8,869 bases of DNA from CADEED01 sp046733635 (GTDB lineage Bacteria; Pseudomonadota; Gammaproteobacteria; Steroidobacterales; Steroidobacteraceae), in contig JBKPPO010000044.1 of the NCBI GenBank assembly GCA_046733635.1, forward strand, positions 1 through 8,869. Reading direction: 5' to 3'. Positions 4,938 to 8,869 of this stretch are shown one piece after another. Made by a program: the position numbers and the translations under genes. Under the pieces are notes generated by a model, which did not search any database, was not told the DNA's origin, and worked only from the letters and a program-made list of their open reading frames with translations. The first letter of the stretch is position 1. The number at the start of each line of letters is the position of its first letter.

Positions 4938-6703
4938 CACGTGCCCTCGGGATTGACCTGCGAATCGCGCCCGGCCACCGCGCGAGCACGTTCCTGCGGG
5001 ACACCCAGGCTGCGCAGCGAATATTCGAGCATGCCGCGCGCGAGTTCCCGTTCGCCCATGACGACGCGGTTGGCGCCCAACTCCTCGAGCGCCCGGAACT
5101 CCGAGTTGCTGTGCGTGCGCACGACCACTTCGATGGCGGGATTGAGCTCGCGCGCGAGTTCGACGATGCGCCGAGCCTGGAAGCTGTCCGGGGTGGCTAC
5201 GACGATCACCTTGGCGTTGTGGATGCCCGCGGCTTCCAGGACGTGGGGCGTGGTGGCGTCAGCCTGGATCGTCGGGACGCCGAGCGCCTGCGCATTCCCG
5301 AGCATCAGGTGATCGCGCTCGATGACCACATATGGGAGGTGTTCAGACGTCAGCGCCGGTCCGATGGCGCCACCCACGCGTCCGTAACCCACGAGGATGG
5401 CGTGGTCCGTGAAACCTGCAGCGCTGCTCACGGGAATGCGATGACGCTCCGCGCCGCGCCGCTCGAGCAGCCGCAACAGCCGCGGATGCGCTTCGAGCCA
5501 GCGCGACAGCGGCTCGATGCCCGCGAAGGTGATCGGATTGACCGCGATCGAGAGCAGGGCGCCGGCGAGGATCAGGTCCTGCGCGGCTTCGGAGATGAGC
5601 CCCAGCGACATGCCCAGCCCCGCGAGGATGAAAGAGAACTCGCCTATCTGCGCGAGGCTCGCGGATACCACGAGCGCCGTGCGAACGGGATGGCGGAACA
5701 GCAGCACGATGGTGAACGCCGCGAGCGACTTGCCCACGAGGATGATCGCCAGCACGGCGATCACGGCCAGCGGCTCCCGAAGCACGATCGAGGGATCGAA
5801 CAACATGCCCACGGACACGAAGAACAACACCGCGAACGCGTCCTTGAGCGGTAGCGAGTCGGCGCCGGCCTGGTGGCTCATTTCGGATTCCGAGAGGATC
5901 ACGCCGGCGAAAAACGCGCCGAGCGCGAAGGACACGCCGAACGCCGCCGATGAGCCGTAGGCGATGCCGAGCGCGATGGCGAGCACGCAGAGCGTGAACA
6001 GCTCGCGCGAACCGGTGCGCGTGACCCGCATGAGCAGCCAGGGCACGACGCGCGTGCCGACGATAAGCGCCAGCGCCACGAACAGCGCGACCTTGGCGAG
6101 TGTGATCACCAGCGTGAGCGCCGTGCTGTCGGAGCTTCCGGGCGCGTGGACCGCGCTCGCGTCGCCGCCCAGTGTCTCGGCCAGCGCGGGCAACATGACG
6201 AGCGCGAGCACCATCGCCAGGTCTTCGACGATGAGCCAGCCCACGGCGATCTTGCCTTCGGAGGACTGCAGCGCGTTGCGTTCTTCGAGCGCACGCAGCA
6301 GCACCACGGTGCTGGCCACCGAGAGGCACAGGCCGAACACCAGGCCGGTGCCGAACGTCCACCCCATGAGGTGTGACATGCCGACGCCGATGGCCGTGGC
6401 GGTGACGATCTGCGCGATCGCGCCCGGGAGCGCGATGGATCGTACCGCCATGAGGTCCTTGATCGAGAAGTGCAGGCCGACGCCGAACATCAGCAGGATC
6501 ACGCCGATTTCCGCGAGCTGCGTGGCGATACCGGCGTCACCGACGAACCCCGGCGTGAACGGGCCGACGGCGATGCCCGCGACCATGTATCCGACGATGG
6601 GCGAGACGCGCAGCGCGCTTGCCACCAGTCCGAACAACAATGCAAGTACGAAACCGATCGCCAACAGTGCGATGAGCGAAGTTTCGTGTAATTCCGCGGG
6701 CAT
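4937..6703 (-). CDS. ybaL: YbaL-type CPA2 cation:proton antiporter with TrkA-N domain
   Basis: Inner-membrane monovalent cation:proton antiporter of the CPA2/KefB-RosB group, expected to exchange K+ (possibly Na+) for H+. It is 588 aa against about 560 for E. coli YbaL, which it resembles closely: LVGYM, GPFTPGFV, LAEIGVILLMFGVGLHFSIK (64-83), VFGLCLSVASTVVLLRALEE, GWLIVEDL (with acidic pair E160/D161 in the ion site), TGSRELFTL and FGVSFALGAFFAGVILSESE. About 12 membrane segments end near residue 400. A cytoplasmic TrkA-N nucleotide-binding domain follows, with GYGRVGG (439-445) and acidic VIERD (E462), expected to bind a nucleotide and gate transport. No Shine-Dalgarno precedes the ATG at 6703, but the N-terminus aligns with YbaL. 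It heads an overlapping run with modB and modC and is divergent from kup. KefB/KefC proper is less likely because the match to YbaL is better throughout. Confidence 0.92.
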   Translation of the reverse strand: MPAELHETSLIALLAIGFVLALLFGLVASALRVSPIVGYMVAGIAVGPFTPGFVGDAGIATQLAEIGVILLMFGVGLHFSIKDLMAVRSIALPGAIAQIVTATAIGVGMSHLMGWTFGTGLVFGLCLSVASTVVLLRALEERNALQSSEGKIAVGWLIVEDLAMVLALVMLPALAETLGGDASAVHAPGSSDSTALTLVITLAKVALFVALALIVGTRVVPWLLMRVTRTGSRELFTLCVLAIALGIAYGSSAAFGVSFALGAFFAGVILSESEMSHQAGADSLPLKDAFAVLFFVSVGMLFDPSIVLREPLAVIAVLAIILVGKSLAAFTIVLLFRHPVRTALVVSASLAQIGEFSFILAGLGMSLGLISEAAQDLILAGALLSIAVNPITFAGIEPLSRWLEAHPRLLRLLERRGAERHRIPVSSAAGFTDHAILVGYGRVGGAIGPALTSEHLPYVVIERDHLMLGNAQALGVPTIQADATTPHVLEAAGIHNAKVIVVATPDSFQARRIVELARELNPAIEVVVRTHSNSEFRALEELGANRVVMGERELARGMLEYSLRSLGVPQERARAVAGRDSQVNPEGT

Positions 6704-6742
6704 ACGCGCGAGGGTACCCGAAAAACGCGGATTTGCGGCAGC

Positions 6743-6761
6743 GCGGGCATAGAATGCGCGC
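6743..6761 (+). promoter_or_regulatory. Candidate kup -10 box inside an inverted repeat
   Basis: TAGAAT (6750-6755) matches the -10 consensus in five of six positions and lies 13 bases before the kup ATG, with no good -35 at 17 bases. It sits in an inverted repeat, GCGGGCAT-AGA-ATGCGCGC (7 of 8 positions pair). If used, transcription would begin about 6762, giving kup an mRNA with a very short leader, which fits the lack of a Shine-Dalgarno. A dimeric regulator bound here would block the promoter. All of this is inferred from one good hexamer. Confidence 0.4.
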
Positions 6762-6768
6762 CTTGTCT

Positions 6769-8631
6769 ATGAAGGCCACTCAAGCTTCCGGCGCCGCACT
6801 CATCGCTGCCATCGGCGTGGTGTACGGCGACATCGGCACCAGTCCGCTCTACGCGTTCAAGGAATCTCTCGCGGCCGCGGGTTACACGCCGGGTGACGCA
6901 GCCACGGTGTTAGGCCTGCTCTCGCTGGTGTTCTGGTCGCTCGCGCTGGTCGTGAGCGTGAAGTATCTCGCCGTGATCATGCGCGCCGACAACGCGGGCG
7001 AGGGCGGCATCCTCTCGCTCGTCGCACTGATTCAGCAGCGGTTCGGCACCGCCGAGCCTTGGGCGCGCCGCGCCGTGGCGTTGGGTGTGCTCGGCGCGGC
7101 ACTCTTCTACTGCGATGCCCTGATCACGCCGGCGATCTCCGTGCTCTCTGCTGTGGAAGGCATGGAGATCCTGAATCCCGATTTCTCGCGCGCCGTGTTG
7201 CCCGTGACGCTGGGTGTGATCGCGGTGTTGTTCGCCATCCAGCGGCGCGGCACCGAGAAGGTAGGGCGGCTGTTCGGGCCCATCATGGTGTTGTGGTTCC
7301 TCACGCTGGCCGTGCTCGGCGTGATGCAGATCGTGCAGGCGCCTCGCGTGCTCGAAGCCGTGAATCCCTGGTACGCCTTCCAGCTTTTCGCCGCGCATCC
7401 GGGACTCTCGCTGATCATCCTGGGCGCCGTGTTCCTGTGCGTCACGGGCGCGGAGGCGCTCTACGCCGACATGGGCCACTTCGGCAGGAAGCCGGTGCGT
7501 CTCGCGTGGCTGGTGCTCGTGTGGCCGGCGCTCGTGATCAACTACTTCGGGCAGGGCGCGTTACTGCTCAACTCCGCCATGCCGATCGCAAATCCCTTCT
7601 ACGCACTGGCGCCGTCGGCCTTGCTTCCCGCGCTGGTGCTCCTGTCTACCGCAGCGACGGTCATCGCCTCGCAAGCGACGATCTCGGGTGCGTTTTCGGT
7701 GACGCGCGAAGCCGTGCAACTGGACCTGCTGCCGCGCGTGCGCGTGCTGCAGACCTCGGACACGGCGCTCGGCCAGATCTACGTGCCGTCTGCGAACCTC
7801 TTCATGTTCGTGGCCGTCGTGCTCTTCGTCATCGTGTTCGGCAGTTCCAGCGCGCTGTCCGCCGCCTACGGCGCTTCGGTGGTCGGCACGATGGTCATCA
7901 CCACGCTGCTGGGCGCGCTCGTGGCGAAGTTCCTGTGGAACTGGGCGTGGTGGCGTGTGGCCATGCTGTTCGGCCTGATGCTGCTCATCGATCTCGCGTT
8001 CGTCGCAGGCAACGTGACGAAGATCGACGATGGCGGGTGGGTGCCGCTGGCGCTGGCCGCGGTGATGTTCGCGATGTTCGTGACCTGGCGCGACGGACGG
8101 CAGGCGCTTCGCGCGGAGCTCGAGTACCGCGCCGTGCCGGTCAGCAAACTACCGGAGCTGCTCGAGCCCGCTACCAGCGTTCCGGGCACCGCCGTATTCC
8201 TGATCAGCAATTCGGGTTTCGTGCCGACGGCGCTGCTGCGCAATCTCGAGCACAACAAGGTTCGCCACGAGCAGATCGTGATCCTGCACGTGGAGATCCA
8301 GCGTGTGCCGCGCGTGGATCCCGCCTGCCGCGTGATCATCGAAGACAAATATCCGGGCGTTTACGACGTGCGCGCGCGCTTCGGCTTCATGGAGACACCT
8401 GATGTCGGCGCCGCGCTGCGGCAGGCGAGGCGGCAGGGACTCAGCGTGTTCCCCGAGGACTCCTCTTTCTTCCTGGGCTGGCATCTCGTGCGGGCGCGGC
8501 CGCGACCGGGGATTCCCGGAGTAAAGGCGCGCGCCTTTGCGTTCCTGCAGCGCCGCAGCGCACAAGCCGCGGAATTCTTTCGCATGCCCACGCGTGGCGT
8601 GGTGGTTTTGGCCACGGACATCGAGATCTGA
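6769..8631 (+). CDS. kup: Kup-family low-affinity potassium uptake transporter
   Basis: Inner-membrane K+:H+ symporter of the KUP/HAK/KT family, importing potassium. From the ATG at 6769 the product is 620 aa, matching E. coli Kup (622). Open frame continues upstream to 6733, with another ATG at 6754, but the family's start aligns at 6769: VVYGDIGTSPLYAFKES begins near residue 17 (conserved D21). Further family motifs are NAGEGGILSLVALIQ, FYCDALITPAISVLSA and VTGAEALYADMGHFG (225-239, with conserved E229), and SQATISGAFSVTREAVQL. Around 12 membrane segments end near residue 455 and the remaining C-terminal part is cytoplasmic, ending VVLATDIEI. It is divergent from the ybaL antiporter, so an importer and an exporter of K+ may share regulation. 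No Shine-Dalgarno is visible; a near-leaderless transcript is possible. Confidence 0.96.
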   Translation: MKATQASGAALIAAIGVVYGDIGTSPLYAFKESLAAAGYTPGDAATVLGLLSLVFWSLALVVSVKYLAVIMRADNAGEGGILSLVALIQQRFGTAEPWARRAVALGVLGAALFYCDALITPAISVLSAVEGMEILNPDFSRAVLPVTLGVIAVLFAIQRRGTEKVGRLFGPIMVLWFLTLAVLGVMQIVQAPRVLEAVNPWYAFQLFAAHPGLSLIILGAVFLCVTGAEALYADMGHFGRKPVRLAWLVLVWPALVINYFGQGALLLNSAMPIANPFYALAPSALLPALVLLSTAATVIASQATISGAFSVTREAVQLDLLPRVRVLQTSDTALGQIYVPSANLFMFVAVVLFVIVFGSSSALSAAYGASVVGTMVITTLLGALVAKFLWNWAWWRVAMLFGLMLLIDLAFVAGNVTKIDDGGWVPLALAAVMFAMFVTWRDGRQALRAELEYRAVPVSKLPELLEPATSVPGTAVFLISNSGFVPTALLRNLEHNKVRHEQIVILHVEIQRVPRVDPACRVIIEDKYPGVYDVRARFGFMETPDVGAALRQARRQGLSVFPEDSSFFLGWHLVRARPRPGIPGVKARAFAFLQRRSAQAAEFFRMPTRGVVVLATDIEI

Positions 8632-8664
8632 CCGCGGAATCATGACTCGTTGACTCGCGCGGTC
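8630..8664 (+). repeat. Hairpin with a tandem repeat at the end of kup
   Basis: GACCGCG (8630-8636, overlapping the kup stop) pairs with CGCGGTC (8658-8664). The 21-base loop contains TGACTCG twice, at 8643-8649 and 8651-8657. No T-run follows, so it is not a classical intrinsic terminator, but it may protect the transcript end. Confidence 0.3.
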
Positions 8665-8761
8665 GTGGCGTTGCCCGCGCCGCGTGTCTTCCGCGCGCTC
8701 CAAAAATATTCTCCGTCATTCGTCCGGTATTCCGGCCGCTGGGCTCGTGGGATTCGGCCGT

Positions 8762-8773
8762 GACAACGTTGTC
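8762..8773. promoter_or_regulatory. Perfect 12-bp palindrome, candidate LacI-family operator
   Basis: GACAACGTTGTC is perfectly symmetric with a central CG, the layout of LacI/GalR-family operators. It lies in the intergenic stretch right of kup. Which gene it controls cannot be seen; a gene starting past the right edge is most likely. No LacI-family regulator gene is in the window. Confidence 0.4.
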
Positions 8774-8781
8774 CAAACTAG

Positions 8782-8803
8782 AACGGGTCGCAAGAAACCC
8801 GTT
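8782..8803 (+). repeat. Hairpin in the right-edge intergenic region
   Basis: AACGGGT (8782-8788), loop CGCAAGAA, ACCCGTT (8797-8803): perfect 7-bp arms, nine bases after the 12-bp palindrome. It is followed by GTGCCCC, not a T-run, so it is more likely a leader-RNA hairpin than a terminator. Confidence 0.35.
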
Positions 8804-8869
8804 GTGCCCCATCCGGAGGCATGCCTAACATCGGCGCGCTCGCGTTACCGCGCGGGCGATGACCAGGGG

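Larger units (their letters stand above)
8632..8869. other. Right-edge non-coding stretch after kup
   Basis: I see no supportable gene here. The longest start-to-stop reading with any interest is 22 codons from GTG 8760 (MTTLSKLERV...), which has no ribosome binding site. GGAGG at 8815-8819 has an ATG only one base later, opening just 13 codons. An ATG at 8859 runs off the edge after a few codons. An AT-rich patch (8701-8720), a 12-bp palindrome and a hairpin suggest a promoter or leader region for a gene to the right. Confidence 0.5.

Noticed and set aside
3151..5004. A 617-codon minus-strand open frame that includes modC
   Set aside because: Only the last 367 codons from 4254 are modC. The first 250 codons are an arginine- and alanine-rich alternate frame over modB and the end of ybaL, a by-product of GC-rich codon use, not a fusion.
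5343..6362. Long minus-strand frame (339 codons) inside ybaL
   Set aside because: Low-complexity Arg/Ala-rich shadow of the YbaL frame with no recognisable motif.
7059..8402. Plus-strand frame of 447 codons inside kup
   Set aside because: Shadow frame of kup: Arg/Ala/Gly-rich, no motif, while the kup frame has all family motifs.
8815..8828. GGCATGCCTAACA, resembling the start of 16S rRNA
   Set aside because: The match ends after about 13 bases and the following sequence does not continue as rRNA; coincidence around a GCATGC palindrome.
8760..8828. 22-codon reading MTTLSKLERV... as a leader peptide
   Set aside because: No ribosome binding site and it covers the palindrome and hairpin, which explain the sequence better.
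8851..8869. GGGCGATGACC at the right edge, reminiscent of the 5' part of a fluoride riboswitch
   Set aside because: Only a few conserved bases are present and the rest would lie outside the window; not supportable.

Overview
The window is GC-rich, densely coding DNA. Gene content and protein similarity by eye suggest a Gammaproteobacterium, perhaps of the Xanthomonadales/Nevskiales/Steroidobacter type: an OprO/OprP-type porin, a YbaL-type antiporter very close to the enterobacterial one, Kup, and a GcvA-like LysR regulator. The taxonomic placement is inference; there is no rRNA or marker gene here.

Layout, left to right. (1) 1-1380, minus: a phosphate-selective-porin (OprO/OprP) family gene cut at its 3' end by the window edge. 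Its mRNA leader can fold so that the Shine-Dalgarno sequence is paired (1387-1428). (2) 1541-1828, minus: a small 95-residue protein of unknown function. It is divergent from (3) 1927-2883, plus: a GcvA-type LysR regulator starting at GTG. (4) 3007-3126, plus: a 39-residue single-helix membrane protein with a good ribosome binding site. (5) 3151-6703, minus: three genes joined by TGATG stop/start overlaps and transcribed in the order ybaL (K+/H+ antiporter), modB, modC. No modA is present. (6) 6769-8631, plus: kup, divergent from ybaL across only 65 bases. (7) 8632-8869: no gene seen; it holds a 12-bp perfect palindrome resembling a LacI-family operator and some hairpins.

How they may work together. 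Kup (K+ uptake) and YbaL (K+ efflux/H+ exchange) form a divergent potassium pair sharing one short promoter region. The molybdate permease and ATPase are translationally coupled to the antiporter, which is an odd pairing. Around lysR, a 23-bp sequence (21 identities) occurs once in the lysR / 95-aa gene intergenic region and once, inverted, upstream of the 39-aa gene. This suggests a local regulon in which the LysR protein controls itself, the small membrane protein and perhaps the 95-aa gene.

The two observations most worth following are the inverted 23-bp repeat flanking lysR and the Shine-Dalgarno-sequestering leader of the porin gene. No CRISPR array, transposase, tRNA or rRNA was seen, and there is no obvious new defence or biosynthetic system.
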